Notes under the pieces: generated by a model
The model's database searches: none
What the model was told of the DNA's origin: nothing
Seen by the model: the letters and a program-made list of their open reading frames with translations, nothing else
Assembly (NCBI RefSeq): GCF_029760915.1
Contig: NZ_CP121685.1
Location: 780,001 to 844,000 of the forward strand
From: Olleya sp. YS
GTDB lineage: Bacteria > Bacteroidota > Bacteroidia > Flavobacteriales > Flavobacteriaceae
Direction of reading: 5' to 3'
DNA: 64,000 nt
Made by a program: the position numbers and the translations under genes
Shown: positions 8,947 to 17,824 of the stretch, one piece after another
Layout: each line of letters begins with the position of its first letter
Position numbering within the stretch: position 1 is the first letter of the stretch

Positions 8947-10070
8947 TGATTATTGCTTTTATCATCGTCATTTTACTATATTTATTTTTAATAGGCAGTT
9001 TTGTATTAGGTTTTGATAAAGTAAAAACAATTAGACTATCAGATATAATACCCAAAACGAAGTTTACAGTTATCATTCCGTTTAGAAATGAAGCTGAGCA
9101 TTTACCAGAATTATTAGAGTCTATTTTAAAATTAAATTATCCCAAAGACTTATTTGAAATCATTTTTGTGGATGATGCTTCAGAAGATGATTCAGTTGCA
9201 CAAATCATGCGATTTCTCAGCTATGTTCAAAATGACTCAAAACTTTTAAATAATATACGTGTATCTTATTCACCTAAAAAAGATGCGATTGCTTTAGCGA
9301 TACAACACGCAAAATCTAAATGGATTATAACTACAGATGCCGATTGTATTTTACCTAAATATTGGTTGGATAGTTACAATGAGTTCATCCAAAAAAACTC
9401 TGCTAAATTGATTGCTGGACCTGTAACCTACAGTCTTAATAAAGGATTTTTAAACGCGTTTCAAACCTTAGATTTTTTAAGTTTAATTGGTGCTACTATT
9501 GGTGGATTTGGATTGAATAAACCGTTTTTATGTAATGGAGCTAACTTAGCGTATCAAAAAGACTTTTTTGAAAGCGTCAATGGATTTGAAGGTAATACTA
9601 CTATAGCTAGTGGTGACGACATTTTCTTACTAGAAAAAGCTTTAAAAACAGATAAAAACGCAGTACAGTATTTAAAATGTGAGCAAGCTATTGTCACCAC
9701 AAAACCACAAGCCTCTTTAAAACTTTTATTAGCACAACGCTTACGTTGGGCAAGTAAAACCAGTAATTACAGTAATAATTTTGCTAAACTAGTTGGGTTA
9801 ATAGTTTTGCTAGCAAATGCTTTAATAGTTGTTGGATTCGTTTTAGCGCTAATGGGTTTATTGAAAGTAAAAGCTTTTGCCTATCTGTTTTTTATTAAAA
9901 TAGCGATTGATTTTTTATTAATATACAAAACCAGTCAGTTTTTTAATAAAGAAAATGTTCTGAAACATTATACTTGGAGCTGTTTAGCATATCCCTTTTT
10001 TAGTGTTTATATTGCTTTTATATCTATGTTTATGACCTATAAATGGAAAGGTCGCACGTTCAAGAAATAG
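8946..10070 (+). CDS. Family 2 glycosyltransferase, membrane-bound
   Basis: 374 residues. An N-terminal helix anchors the protein. A GT-A catalytic domain follows, with FTVIIPFRNEAEHLP, FVDDASEDDS, the metal-binding TTDADC (DxD-type), a GANLAY acceptor region and the QRLRWASKT (Q/RxxRW) motif. Three C-terminal hydrophobic helices complete the architecture seen in processive GT2 enzymes. The sugar and acceptor are unknown. It is coupled to the upstream flippase-like gene by a one-base overlap, consistent with a pair acting on a lipid-linked glycan. Confidence 0.87.
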   Translation: MIIAFIIVILLYLFLIGSFVLGFDKVKTIRLSDIIPKTKFTVIIPFRNEAEHLPELLESILKLNYPKDLFEIIFVDDASEDDSVAQIMRFLSYVQNDSKLLNNIRVSYSPKKDAIALAIQHAKSKWIITTDADCILPKYWLDSYNEFIQKNSAKLIAGPVTYSLNKGFLNAFQTLDFLSLIGATIGGFGLNKPFLCNGANLAYQKDFFESVNGFEGNTTIASGDDIFLLEKALKTDKNAVQYLKCEQAIVTTKPQASLKLLLAQRLRWASKTSNYSNNFAKLVGLIVLLANALIVVGFVLALMGLLKVKAFAYLFFIKIAIDFLLIYKTSQFFNKENVLKHYTWSCLAYPFFSVYIAFISMFMTYKWKGRTFKK

Positions 10071-10120
10071 TGTTTTAACTAAAAAATTTCTACATTAGCA
10101 GTAAACCAATCTACATTGTT

Positions 10121-10993
10121 ATGAAAAAACTTGTTTTTCTTTTAGTCTTAACTATTTCAACCTATAGTTTTGCACAAAATACCTACACCGTAAATAATGA
10201 AACATTAGAGCTTAAAACAGAAGTTGAAGGTACTTTAGATTTATTATGGAATACTTTTGATAATCAGTTTAGATACTTTGTAAAAACTGAAGATGGTACT
10301 ATCACAGAATTGACAAACGCTAAAGACAGCAATAACAAGTATGACAATGCTTATCAAAATACATTAAGCAATATAACTGGTCTTGATACATCCCAAACTA
10401 AACTTACGTTATACAGCTTAAAACAGTTTGTTAATGATTACAATGCTAGCAAAAATTCAAGTTATGATTACGATAATAGTAAACCTAAACTAAAAACTAG
10501 AATTGGTTTGTTTGGCGGACTCACTAACAACCCTTTTGTAGTTAATCCAAACAATAAAAAAGTAGCCTTTTTTGGAGCAGAATTAGAATTGTTTCAAGAT
10601 AATCCAATGCCAAAGCATGCTGGTTTTTTAAATATTAGAACTACTGGAGATACGGACGATTTTAAATACTCGTCCACTCAAATTGCTTTGGGTTACAGAT
10701 TTAGATTTATTAATACTTCTAATTTTAATGCGTATGCACAAACAAAATTTGCTACATACGTTAGTTCTAAATCATCATTTACTTATGAAGATTCGGAAAA
10801 TCCTGGTACATTTTTTACTCAGGATTTAAGTAGTTCTGGATTTGATGTTCCGTTTATTTTTGGGCTTGGAGCCGATTTTAAAGTTGGTAATGGCTACGTT
10901 ACTTTTGTTTACGATTCGTTATTTGCAGCATTTCAGGATACCGAAGACAATTTCCCTATGGATGTTGCATTAGGTTATAAATTCAATTTATAA
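10121..10993 (+). CDS. Predicted outer-membrane beta-barrel protein
   Basis: 290 residues with a signal peptide (MKKLVFLLVLTISTYSFAQ). An N-terminal Asn/Asp-rich helical part (to about residue 125) is followed by strands such as RIGLFGGLTNNPF, VAFFGAELELF, STQIALGYRFRF and MDVALGYKFNL, ending in an aromatic-rich C-terminus expected of a Bam-inserted barrel. No specific family recognised. It precedes the YccA-type gene by one base. A TACATTAG sequence at 10091-10098 resembles the -7 promoter box. Confidence 0.65.
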   Translation: MKKLVFLLVLTISTYSFAQNTYTVNNETLELKTEVEGTLDLLWNTFDNQFRYFVKTEDGTITELTNAKDSNNKYDNAYQNTLSNITGLDTSQTKLTLYSLKQFVNDYNASKNSSYDYDNSKPKLKTRIGLFGGLTNNPFVVNPNNKKVAFFGAELELFQDNPMPKHAGFLNIRTTGDTDDFKYSSTQIALGYRFRFINTSNFNAYAQTKFATYVSSKSSFTYEDSENPGTFFTQDLSSSGFDVPFIFGLGADFKVGNGYVTFVYDSLFAAFQDTEDNFPMDVALGYKFNL

Positions 10994-10994
10994 T

Positions 10995-11729
10995 ATGGGT
11001 TATTTAGATAAGACTTCTAATCCTGCATTTTCTAATTATTTTTGGAATACTAGTAGTGGATCTTTTAAAAAAATGACCGTTACTGGTATTTTATTAAAAA
11101 CACTATTCTGCTTATTAGTTATTACAAGTATTGTGGTTGCTATCTGGAAATTATACGCTAACGGAACCAATATTAAATGGTTTGCAACTGGTGGCATGCT
11201 TGGAGCAATAATAATTAGTATTGTGATTTCTGTGAGGCAACATTGGGCACACATTTTAGTACCATTATATGCTGTAGCTAAAGGATTTTTTCTTGGCGGA
11301 ATTACTGCCTACGCACAAGCTAGTTTTCCTAATTTACCTTATCAAGCTATAGGTGTCACTCTAGTGACCTTTTTTGTGGTCTTATTTTTATATCAAACAC
11401 GACTTATTGTTGTGACCAACAAAGTAAAAAGTTTGATTATAACCGTTTGTACCAGCATTTTTGTAGTTTACTTAATATCTTGGATTTTAGGCTTTTTTGG
11501 TATTAAATCTTTTATTTGGGGAACCTCTTGGTTAGCTATTGGCTTTAATATTTTTGCAGCCATTTTTGCAGCTTTATCTTTATTGTTAGATTTTGATTAC
11601 ATCGAAAGACAAAAAAACAGAGCGCCTAAGTATAAAGAATGGATGGCAACTTGGGGACTATTAGTGACAATCGTATGGCTATATGTAGAGATATTAAGAT
11701 TGATGAAGAAGTTTGCTATTAGATTTTAA
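10995..11729 (+). CDS. YccA/Bax inhibitor-1 family membrane protein (COG4760 type)
   Basis: 244 residues with about seven hydrophobic helices. The N-terminal NPAFSNYFW, the HWAHILVPLYAVAKGFFLGGI segment and LLLDFDYIERQKNRAPKYKEW followed by a final helix are characteristic of the Bax1-I/YccA branch. Family members form proton- or calcium-leak-like channels or modulate membrane proteases; the exact bacterial role is unsettled. The gene lies directly after the outer-membrane protein gene. A second, more classical Bax inhibitor-1 protein is encoded at 59873-60598. Confidence 0.82.
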   Translation: MGYLDKTSNPAFSNYFWNTSSGSFKKMTVTGILLKTLFCLLVITSIVVAIWKLYANGTNIKWFATGGMLGAIIISIVISVRQHWAHILVPLYAVAKGFFLGGITAYAQASFPNLPYQAIGVTLVTFFVVLFLYQTRLIVVTNKVKSLIITVCTSIFVVYLISWILGFFGIKSFIWGTSWLAIGFNIFAAIFAALSLLLDFDYIERQKNRAPKYKEWMATWGLLVTIVWLYVEILRLMKKFAIRF

Positions 11730-11751
11730 CTTTTTAAAAAACAAATAAACT

Positions 11752-12261
11752 ATGTTACATTTATTTTGGTCCTTAATTAACACTGTTATTGTATTATATT
11801 TTCTTTTTCTTTTAGTTCAATTTATAAGAAAAGGTAAAAAGATGTTTCAGTCTCAATTTAGATTAGTTTCTGTTTTTGTTTTAGTTATTGGTATTGTTCA
11901 AATTTTGGCTGCATCTAAAAGTGACGATAAAGTAAATAAAATTATAATTTCTGATAACTATAGTAAAAACAACACCTCTGAAGTAAAAAAGATGATTTTA
12001 GAAGACAATTTAACTTTTGAAATTAATTTATTAGTTAAATACCCTGATGTTCAACATAAATTTATTCCTACAGAAAGTTATAGTAATTTAACAGGTTTTG
12101 TCAGCGGTTATCAATGGGAATTTCTATCTATTGAAATCAATACTGAAGAAGAACATGAAGTTTTTGAAGTAAGTGGTATCCTAAAATGGAATCTGTTTGG
12201 AATTAACATTTATAATCAGAAAAAGCAATTTAAAAAAACCGTTAACTTAATTCACCTGTAA
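11752..12261 (+). CDS. Hypothetical membrane protein
   Basis: 169 residues. Two N-terminal hydrophobic helices (LINTVIVLYFLFLLVQFI and LVSVFVLVIGIVQIL) precede a polar domain of about 110 residues with beta-like alternation. No family recognised. It follows the YccA-type gene by 22 bases and probably belongs to the same transcript. Its last 15 bases overlap the convergent lipoprotein gene, so the two mRNAs are complementary at their 3' ends. Confidence 0.65.
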   Translation: MLHLFWSLINTVIVLYFLFLLVQFIRKGKKMFQSQFRLVSVFVLVIGIVQILAASKSDDKVNKIIISDNYSKNNTSEVKKMILEDNLTFEINLLVKYPDVQHKFIPTESYSNLTGFVSGYQWEFLSIEINTEEEHEVFEVSGILKWNLFGINIYNQKKQFKKTVNLIHL

Positions 12262-12723
12262 AATTATTGGTAATTTAAATTCAGTCTTAACTTGCTGTCC
12301 TCGTTTTATTGCAGGAAATATTTGAGGAAGCGTATTTAAACTGTCTGTAATTAAAGTCTCAATATTAGGGATTTCTTGAGAGGTTATACTATCCATTTTA
12401 ATCGAGTTAATATCAAGTTTTCCTTTTTCTGAAATCAAAAAAGACAACATTATTGTGTCGTTAATATCTTGACTAACTATAATAGTTTCAGTTTGTAATG
12501 TCTCTGAAATATGGTTAGCTAAAGTCGTTTCAAAGCATTCCTTACTTTCTAATTTTGTTTGCAGAGAATCACAGATTTCAAAACTTGGGTAATTATCAAC
12601 CTCATTCCAGTTAAAGGTTTTTAATTCTTCAGATAAAATAGCTTCAGGAGTTGTTTTTTTAACGTCAAAATATTGGCAGGACACCAATAAAAAAAAGACT
12701 AATAAAACAGCTATTTGCTTCAT
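12247..12723 (-). CDS. Lipoprotein with a TonB-C-like domain
   Basis: 158 residues. The signal peptide ends in the lipobox LLVSC, so the mature protein would be lipid-anchored. The C-terminal half (FLISEKGKLDINSIKMDS, LITDSLNTLPQIFPAIKRGQ and VKTEFKLPIIL) follows the TonB C-terminal pattern of gly-x-leu strand, LP-x-F-x-PA turn and a basic lead-in to the final hydrophobic strand. Similar one-domain TonB-C lipoproteins are common in Flavobacteriaceae, with unknown role. Domain assignment is by motif resemblance only. Confidence 0.65.
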   Translation of the reverse strand: MKQIAVLLVFFLLVSCQYFDVKKTTPEAILSEELKTFNWNEVDNYPSFEICDSLQTKLESKECFETTLANHISETLQTETIIVSQDINDTIMLSFLISEKGKLDINSIKMDSITSQEIPNIETLITDSLNTLPQIFPAIKRGQQVKTEFKLPIILQVN

Positions 12724-12781
12724 AATAAACTAATATAGCCGAAAAATACAACTTTTTTATATGACAAAAACGGGTATTTAA

Positions 12782-13483
12782 TTAATTTCTTTTAACCACA
12801 AATAGATTAGAATAAGTGGCACTGTCTTTACTAATTTTTAAAACATACACACCATCTTCTAACTTGTCTACATTAATGTCTTCATTTAGATTTCCAGTAG
12901 AAAATCGCTTCTTATATTCTTTAACAAGTACGCCATTAGTCATATAAATTGCAAAGTCATACTCACCTTGTACAACTTGTTTAAAAGACACGTTAAGCTG
13001 ACTAACAGCTGGATTTGGGAAAATAGAAATATTATCTTTAGATAAAGATGATGTTGCGTCGTCACAACAAATTTCTTCTTGTACAATTGTTGTGTTTTTT
13101 GCTCCTAAAACAATGGATTTATATATTGTTTTGCCTTCTCTGTTAATTGTAAAACGAACGGTATCAAAAGGGTTATATGCTTTTATAGCATTAATAGCAT
13201 CACCACGTCTATTAACTTCTAAACCGTTTACAGCTAAAACTATATCATAAGCTTGTAAACTATTATCTGCTGCTGAAGTACTATCAATAACTTTTAATAT
13301 TATGACTCCTTTATCAGTTTTGTTTTCTTTATCGCAAGGACTACCAAAATGCACACCCAAATAGGCTGTGTCATAAACTACTTTATCCATAATACATGTT
13401 TTTTTACAGTTAACTGTGTCTTGTGAAACAGACACATTTGTTATGCTTAAAAACAAGATGAGTACTGGTAAAATTCTTTTCAT
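12782..13483 (-). CDS. Secreted PDZ-domain protein with a T9SS sorting domain
   Basis: 233 residues. A signal peptide is followed by a cysteine-containing lead region, then a PDZ domain (about 45-125: YLGVHFGSPC, GVIILKVIDSTSAADNSLQAYDIVLAVNG, VRFTINREGKT). The C-terminus is a type A T9SS sorting domain starting SIFPNPAVSQLNVSF and ending GVYVLKISKDSATYSNLFVVKRN. The product should be exported across the outer membrane and anchored at the cell surface. No protease domain accompanies the PDZ domain, so it probably acts as a binding or scaffold protein. Confidence 0.82.
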   Translation of the reverse strand: MKRILPVLILFLSITNVSVSQDTVNCKKTCIMDKVVYDTAYLGVHFGSPCDKENKTDKGVIILKVIDSTSAADNSLQAYDIVLAVNGLEVNRRGDAINAIKAYNPFDTVRFTINREGKTIYKSIVLGAKNTTIVQEEICCDDATSSLSKDNISIFPNPAVSQLNVSFKQVVQGEYDFAIYMTNGVLVKEYKKRFSTGNLNEDINVDKLEDGVYVLKISKDSATYSNLFVVKRN

Positions 13484-13534
13484 TTAATTAGCTTTTATTA
13501 TATAAATATACCATTTTTCATGCAAATTCTATTT

Positions 13535-13939
13535 TTAATTAGTCCCTACAGTTATAGCTAGTAATTCATTAATAGCCTCTACATCTTTATCAGAGATGTT
13601 TCCTTTGATTTGTATAGCATCTAATACATTTGAAATTTTTTTCTCTAATTTAGTTTTGTTTTCCTGAGCAATAAATTTTTGAACCTTATCCACTAAAGTT
13701 GGGTCAAACGCTTTACCAGACATCACTTTTTTTAATAATTGTAAAGCATTGTCTTCCTGATCTGACACATGTCCTTGTACTGCTATTTGTTCTTTAATTT
13801 GATTGACTGTTGTTGGAATATCTTCAGCATAGCTTGAACTCTTTTTAGAGTCTAAACAAGATGAGGATACTAACATCAAAATAATTAAAGATATTATTTG
13901 TAATCTTCTTACAGTCTTATACTTTTTATTAAAAATCAT
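13535..13939 (-). CDS. Hypothetical lipoprotein with two similar motifs
   Basis: 134 residues. After a basic start, a hydrophobic segment ends in the lipobox-like LVSSSC. The mature part is helical and contains two related stretches, IAVQGHVSDQEDNALQLLKK and IQIKGNISDKDVEAINELL, suggesting an internal duplication. No family recognised. It is read leftward 51 bases upstream of the PDZ protein and may be transcribed with it. Confidence 0.6.
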   Translation of the reverse strand: MIFNKKYKTVRRLQIISLIILMLVSSSCLDSKKSSSYAEDIPTTVNQIKEQIAVQGHVSDQEDNALQLLKKVMSGKAFDPTLVDKVQKFIAQENKTKLEKKISNVLDAIQIKGNISDKDVEAINELLAITVGTN

Positions 13940-14070
13940 ATTGGTTTATATTTTAATTAATAACTATGAGCGAATAGCACCTATTGCATAAATATAACCA
14001 TTAAAATTTTATACTTATAACTATTTTATAATATGTAACAAAGTTGAAAAGGAATCGTCCAATATATCAA

Positions 14071-14568
14071 ATGGATATTTTTTTAACTATAATAGGTGTG
14101 TTTTTTATGGTTTTAGGCTTAGTTGGAAGTCTATTACCTGTTTTACCTGGTCCACCATTAAGTTGGATTGGTTTACTGTTTCTATACATGACAGATGCTG
14201 TACCTAATGACACTCTTTTTTTAGTCATCACTTTACTAGTAGCTTTACTTATTTTTACTTTAGATTACATAATTCCAGCAATAGGCACTAAACGTTATGG
14301 AGGTAGTAAAGCTGGAATGATTGGAACAACAATTGGGCTAATTCTTGGAATGCTTTTACCCATTCCTGGCGGTATAATTATTGGACCTTTTATAGGTGCA
14401 TTTATTGGTGAAAAATCTAATAATGCTAATTCGGACAAAGCTTTAAGAGCTGCATTTGGTTCCTTTTTAGGCTTTGTAGCTGGTACATTTTTAAAATTTG
14501 TTATCGCTATTATATACTTTGGATTTTTTATTTCAACCTTCTGGAAATACAAACACCTAATGCTATAA
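14071..14568 (+). CDS. DUF456 family membrane protein
   Basis: 165 residues from the ATG at 14071 (MDIFLTIIGVFFMVLG); an upstream in-frame TTG at 14044 would add nine non-hydrophobic residues and is less likely. Three to four hydrophobic helices with the LLPVLPGPPLSWIGLL and glycine-rich GGSKAGMIGTTIGLILGM / GGIIIGPFIGAFIGE patterns are diagnostic of DUF456, a family of unknown function. It stands alone between divergent and convergent neighbours. Confidence 0.87.
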   Translation: MDIFLTIIGVFFMVLGLVGSLLPVLPGPPLSWIGLLFLYMTDAVPNDTLFLVITLLVALLIFTLDYIIPAIGTKRYGGSKAGMIGTTIGLILGMLLPIPGGIIIGPFIGAFIGEKSNNANSDKALRAAFGSFLGFVAGTFLKFVIAIIYFGFFISTFWKYKHLML

Positions 14569-14573
14569 AAAGC

Positions 14574-14603
14574 GTTAAGCAACATCGAGAGATGCTGCTT
14601 AAC
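14574..14603 (-). terminator. Hairpin, probable leftward terminator
   Basis: A 13-bp stem closes a four-base GAGA loop on the + strand with one A-C mismatch; the transcript of the - strand would have a G-U pair there and so forms the full stem. On the - strand it is followed by GCTTTTTA. It probably stops leftward transcription from the response-regulator gene 200 bases away, or acts on both convergent transcripts. Confidence 0.5.
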
Positions 14604-14698
14604 AGTGTGTAAATGTAAATGCTATTAACCAAACAGAAGTTTGAAGGGAAATATTAACTAATATTAAGTTATATAACAAATATATGTATTATTGCACT

Positions 14699-14743
14699 TT
14701 GCCTATGTGGTTAAAACCACAAGGCAATTGAGGTTAAAACCGC
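14699..14743. repeat. Two tandem palindromes with core GGTTAAAACC
   Basis: GTGGTTAAAACCAC (14707-14720) and GAGGTTAAAACCGC (14730-14743) share the ten-base palindrome GGTTAAAACC with start points 23 bases apart. The first is nested in a larger imperfect palindrome with TTGCC/GGCAA arms (14699-14727). They lie in the convergent spacer between DUF456 and the LuxR-type regulator gene. They could be protein-binding sites or RNA structures; nothing in the sequence decides. Confidence 0.5.
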
Positions 14744-14814
14744 AAGTTTTAATTATGTGAAGCTATTTAAGATGTTTTTTTTGAAGAAAATAAAATAAAT
14801 TTTAACATTTACCT

Positions 14815-15492
14815 TTAAATATAGCCCTTTTCTTTAGCTATTCTGATTAAGGTTTCGTCTTTTCCATCCTCAACTGCAAATAGTTCTTTTAGGTTTTTTT
14901 TACGTTTCTCAATTGCACTTAACGTTATGCCTAAATGTCCAACTAGATCTTTGGTCCTTACACCCAAGGATAAAAAATGTAGCATTTTGTGGTTTATTTC
15001 GTCCACCTCTATTGGGTTGAAAATACTGCGTTTAATAATGTTATTTATGGTTCCTGTGTAAAAGGGTGGTCTATTTTGTATAACTTCAAATGCACTAGCT
15101 AACTCACTAGACGTTAAATCACTTTTTATCAAAAACCCTTCAGGATTAATACTTCTTATAATACTGTGTATCCTATAAACTTCGTTAAACATGGTAAGTA
15201 TTACAACCTTAGCTTCAGGCTGAGTCTGTTTGACATATTTTGCTAAATCTTCTCCAGATTTATAAATCCCATCTTTAGATTCTGGAATACTGATATCAAA
15301 AAAATAGATATTATATGGCTTACCAATGCTTTTTGATTTTTTAATGGCTGCTAAAGCCGAATCGCAATCTGTAGCAATATCTATCTCTAGCGTTTGATTC
15401 TCTTTTTTAGTGGCTAATAAAGTATGTTGATAACCCTCTATAATCATAGGATGGTCATCTACCATTAATATTTTTAAAACTGTGTTATCCAT
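14815..15492 (-). CDS. LuxR/NarL-type response regulator
   Basis: 225 residues. The N-terminal receiver domain has the acidic pair in MVDDHPMII, the probable phospho-accepting Asp in YFFDISIPE, a Thr switch in VILTMF and a Lys in GFLIKSDL. A C-terminal LuxR-like helix-turn-helix (FLSLGVRTKDLVGHLGITLS, IEKRKKNLKEL) follows; its sequence departs from the classical LTxREREVL opening. It starts three bases after the stop of the TPR histidine kinase, so the two form a two-component operon. Target genes unknown. Confidence 0.88.
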   Translation of the reverse strand: MDNTVLKILMVDDHPMIIEGYQHTLLATKKENQTLEIDIATDCDSALAAIKKSKSIGKPYNIYFFDISIPESKDGIYKSGEDLAKYVKQTQPEAKVVILTMFNEVYRIHSIIRSINPEGFLIKSDLTSSELASAFEVIQNRPPFYTGTINNIIKRSIFNPIEVDEINHKMLHFLSLGVRTKDLVGHLGITLSAIEKRKKNLKELFAVEDGKDETLIRIAKEKGYI

Positions 15493-15495
15493 AGG

Positions 15496-17514
15496 TTAAT
15501 TATTTAATGTTGGGACATTAATTATTATTGTCGTGCCTTGATTTTTCTGGGTTTTAATATCTAATTTACCGTTTATTTCTTGTATTCTGGAGTCTATATT
15601 TTTTAGACCTATACCTTTTTTAGCTTTTTGCAAATCAAAACCTTCTCCATTATCAGAGATAGTTAAAGTTAAAATATTTTTATCAAACTTAAACGAAATA
15701 TCGACCATCGTCGCTTTTGCGTGTTTATAAGCATTTTGCATAGTTTCTTGCAAAATACGATACACGTGTATTTTTATTTTATTATTTAAAGCATCCCAAT
15801 TAATAGTTTCGTCTGCTGTCAAAGTATACTTAATGTTATAAGCAGTCATTTGCGTATCAACTAACGTTTTGATGATGTCTAAATAACCTGATTGCTGTAT
15901 AAAATCTGAATTCAGCTCGTGTGACACCTTTCTAATTTCTTCTTCAATATTTTTAAGCTCGCTTATGTAAGTACTTCGTTTTTGTGTAGCTTCTGGAGTT
16001 GTACTAAGGTTAAGACCATCCAAGCTTAATCGGACTCCAAATAATTTCCCTAAAATACCATCATGTATATCTTTAGAAATTCTATTTTTCTCTAAACTTC
16101 TGGCTTCATCTATTTTGTCTTGTTGAGAAAGCATGAGGTTATAAATTTCTTCGTTAGCCTCTTGTTGTTGACGTTCTAATTGAAGTTCTTTATTTTTTTC
16201 TCTTTGAGATTTTATAATGTATAGAAAAAATAGAGTTGCTAACAACCCGATTGAGGTAATAATTAACCATAATCGTTGCTTAGATATTTGCTGGTTTTCT
16301 TGGATTATTTCATCAGTTTCAAATTCTATTCTGGCAAATTTGTTTCTAATAGATCGCTCGGCTAAAACTAAACTATCACTTAGCTTTATATACTCATTTA
16401 AAAACACTCTTGAAGAGTCTTTATCTATTGTAGCTTTTGTTTTGAGAGTCTGAAGTATAAAATTGTTAGCTTTTGATTTCTTAGCAATATTATATGATAA
16501 GTTGTTATAATATTTTGCAGAGTCAATTTTTCCAATTGAGGTTAAATATTCAGCATAATAAGCTCCAGAAGACATTAAAGCGTTTACGTCATTCAATTCT
16601 CTTGAAACTTTTAAAGATTTTACAAATAAGTCATTAATACTTAAATCTTCTTTATCTATCAAAAATCTTGAATATGCTAAATTTGCAGTAATTATAGAAA
16701 ATGAAGAAGGATCGCTAAGTTCTAATTCTTTATTTTGAAGAATTTCATTAAATTCTTTAGCTGCCTTTATAAAATCACCTTTTTTTCTATATGTAGAAGC
16801 AATATTACTGTTAGAATACAATTTGTAATATTGACCGTTAGTCATTTTATCTGCATATTCAATTGCTAATTTATGATAATCTAAAGCTTTATCATATAAT
16901 TCTAGTTCACTTGAAATTACAGCCAATAAATTGTGAATTGACCATAAAGTATCTAAGTTATTTGGTGTTTTAGGTAATCTTTCAAAAATTTTCTTTGCTG
17001 TAATTGCATTTATTTCAGCTCCAATAAAATCTCTTTCAGATTTTTGTATATCTGCCATATTTAAAAGAACTTCACCTTCTTTAGTATAGTCCTTTATTAA
17101 ATTATAAACTTTAGTTGCTTTATAATAATAATAATAAGCGCTATCAAGTTTTATTTCTTCATGAAATGCATAACCTAATATATAATTTGCGTCTGCAATT
17201 GAAGATGAATCTTTTATTTTCTCTGCTAAAAATAAATTTTCTTTGTTGATTGTTTTGAGGCTTCTAATATCATCTTGATAAAGATACAATGATGATAAAA
17301 CTTTCTTACTTTTTAATAATGTAGAATCAACTCCATATGATTTAGATAATTTAATAGCTTTTTTTGCATTAGAAATTCTTAAATCAATGTTTAATGTATT
17401 ATTTTTAGATATTGTTCTATAAATTAAAATCGAATCAAGAACAATGTTTTTTGACTTTACTTGCGCATAAGTTAAAGAGGAAAAAAATATTAAAACGAAG
17501 AATATTTTGTACAA
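15496..17514 (-). CDS. TPR-domain sensor histidine kinase (HisKA_3 type)
   Basis: 672 residues. A signal peptide (MYKIFFVLIFFSSLTYAQ) precedes about 350 residues of tetratricopeptide-like helices in the periplasm, a single membrane helix (LWLIITSIGLLATLFFLYII, about 408-427) and a cytoplasmic coiled coil. The HisKA_3 domain has RISKDIHDGILGKL with the phospho-accepting His; the ATPase domain has the N box LQETMQNAYKHAKA and DNGEGFD / KGIGLKNI. Only a TTG (17512-17514) fits as start, because an in-frame stop lies four codons upstream. Such TPR kinases are typical of Bacteroidota; the signal sensed is unknown. Confidence 0.87.
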   Translation of the reverse strand: MYKIFFVLIFFSSLTYAQVKSKNIVLDSILIYRTISKNNTLNIDLRISNAKKAIKLSKSYGVDSTLLKSKKVLSSLYLYQDDIRSLKTINKENLFLAEKIKDSSSIADANYILGYAFHEEIKLDSAYYYYYKATKVYNLIKDYTKEGEVLLNMADIQKSERDFIGAEINAITAKKIFERLPKTPNNLDTLWSIHNLLAVISSELELYDKALDYHKLAIEYADKMTNGQYYKLYSNSNIASTYRKKGDFIKAAKEFNEILQNKELELSDPSSFSIITANLAYSRFLIDKEDLSINDLFVKSLKVSRELNDVNALMSSGAYYAEYLTSIGKIDSAKYYNNLSYNIAKKSKANNFILQTLKTKATIDKDSSRVFLNEYIKLSDSLVLAERSIRNKFARIEFETDEIIQENQQISKQRLWLIITSIGLLATLFFLYIIKSQREKNKELQLERQQQEANEEIYNLMLSQQDKIDEARSLEKNRISKDIHDGILGKLFGVRLSLDGLNLSTTPEATQKRSTYISELKNIEEEIRKVSHELNSDFIQQSGYLDIIKTLVDTQMTAYNIKYTLTADETINWDALNNKIKIHVYRILQETMQNAYKHAKATMVDISFKFDKNILTLTISDNGEGFDLQKAKKGIGLKNIDSRIQEINGKLDIKTQKNQGTTIIINVPTLNN

Positions 17515-17589
17515 AATTTGATGTTAATTTAAACCTTAATCAAATTTAAATAAATTATCCGTCTAAACATTCAATTAATTCCAACAAAT

Positions 17590-17625
17590 AAAAAAGCTTT
17601 TAATTAAAAAATTAAAAGCTTTTTT
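17590..17625. terminator. Bidirectional terminator
   Basis: A 15-bp perfect stem (AAAAAAGCTTTTAAT / ATTAAAAGCTTTTTT) with a six-base loop, with A and T tracts on both sides. It lies 20 bases beyond the stop of the small secreted-peptide gene and would stop leftward transcription before the kinase operon. Confidence 0.8.
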
Positions 17626-17644
17626 CTGATATATAAAATAAAGA

Positions 17645-17824
17645 CTATCCGTTTGTAGGTTTCTTTTTCTTTGTTATGTCTGTCATAACAATTAACTTTA
17701 CTTCAGGTTTTTTAACTTCCTTGTTTGTATTGTCGTCACTTGACTCAGAACCATTAAAAGAGTTTACTCCTGTTAATAATGCGATTGAAAAGATTGCTAC
17801 TAATGTAATTTTTAGGGATTTCAT
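17645..17824 (-). CDS. Small secreted protein, 59 residues
   Basis: ATG at 17824, TAG at 17645-17647. The first 22 residues (MKSLKITLVAIFSIALLTGV) look like a signal peptide. The mature part is polar, with SESSDDNTNKEVKKPEVK, a short hydrophobic patch LIVMTDIT and a basic tail KKKKPTNG. It is followed by a strong terminator, which supports it being an expressed gene. I do not recognise it. It lies upstream of, and reads in the same direction as, the TPR histidine kinase, so it could be a secreted or periplasmic partner of that sensor; this is inference. Confidence 0.6.
   Translation of the reverse strand: MKSLKITLVAIFSIALLTGVNSFNGSESSDDNTNKEVKKPEVKLIVMTDITKKKKPTNG

Noticed and set aside
14041-14070. 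Extended N-terminus of the DUF456 protein from a TTG at 14044
   Set aside because: The extension is polar and unlike the family; the ATG at 14071 starts precisely at the expected hydrophobic helix.
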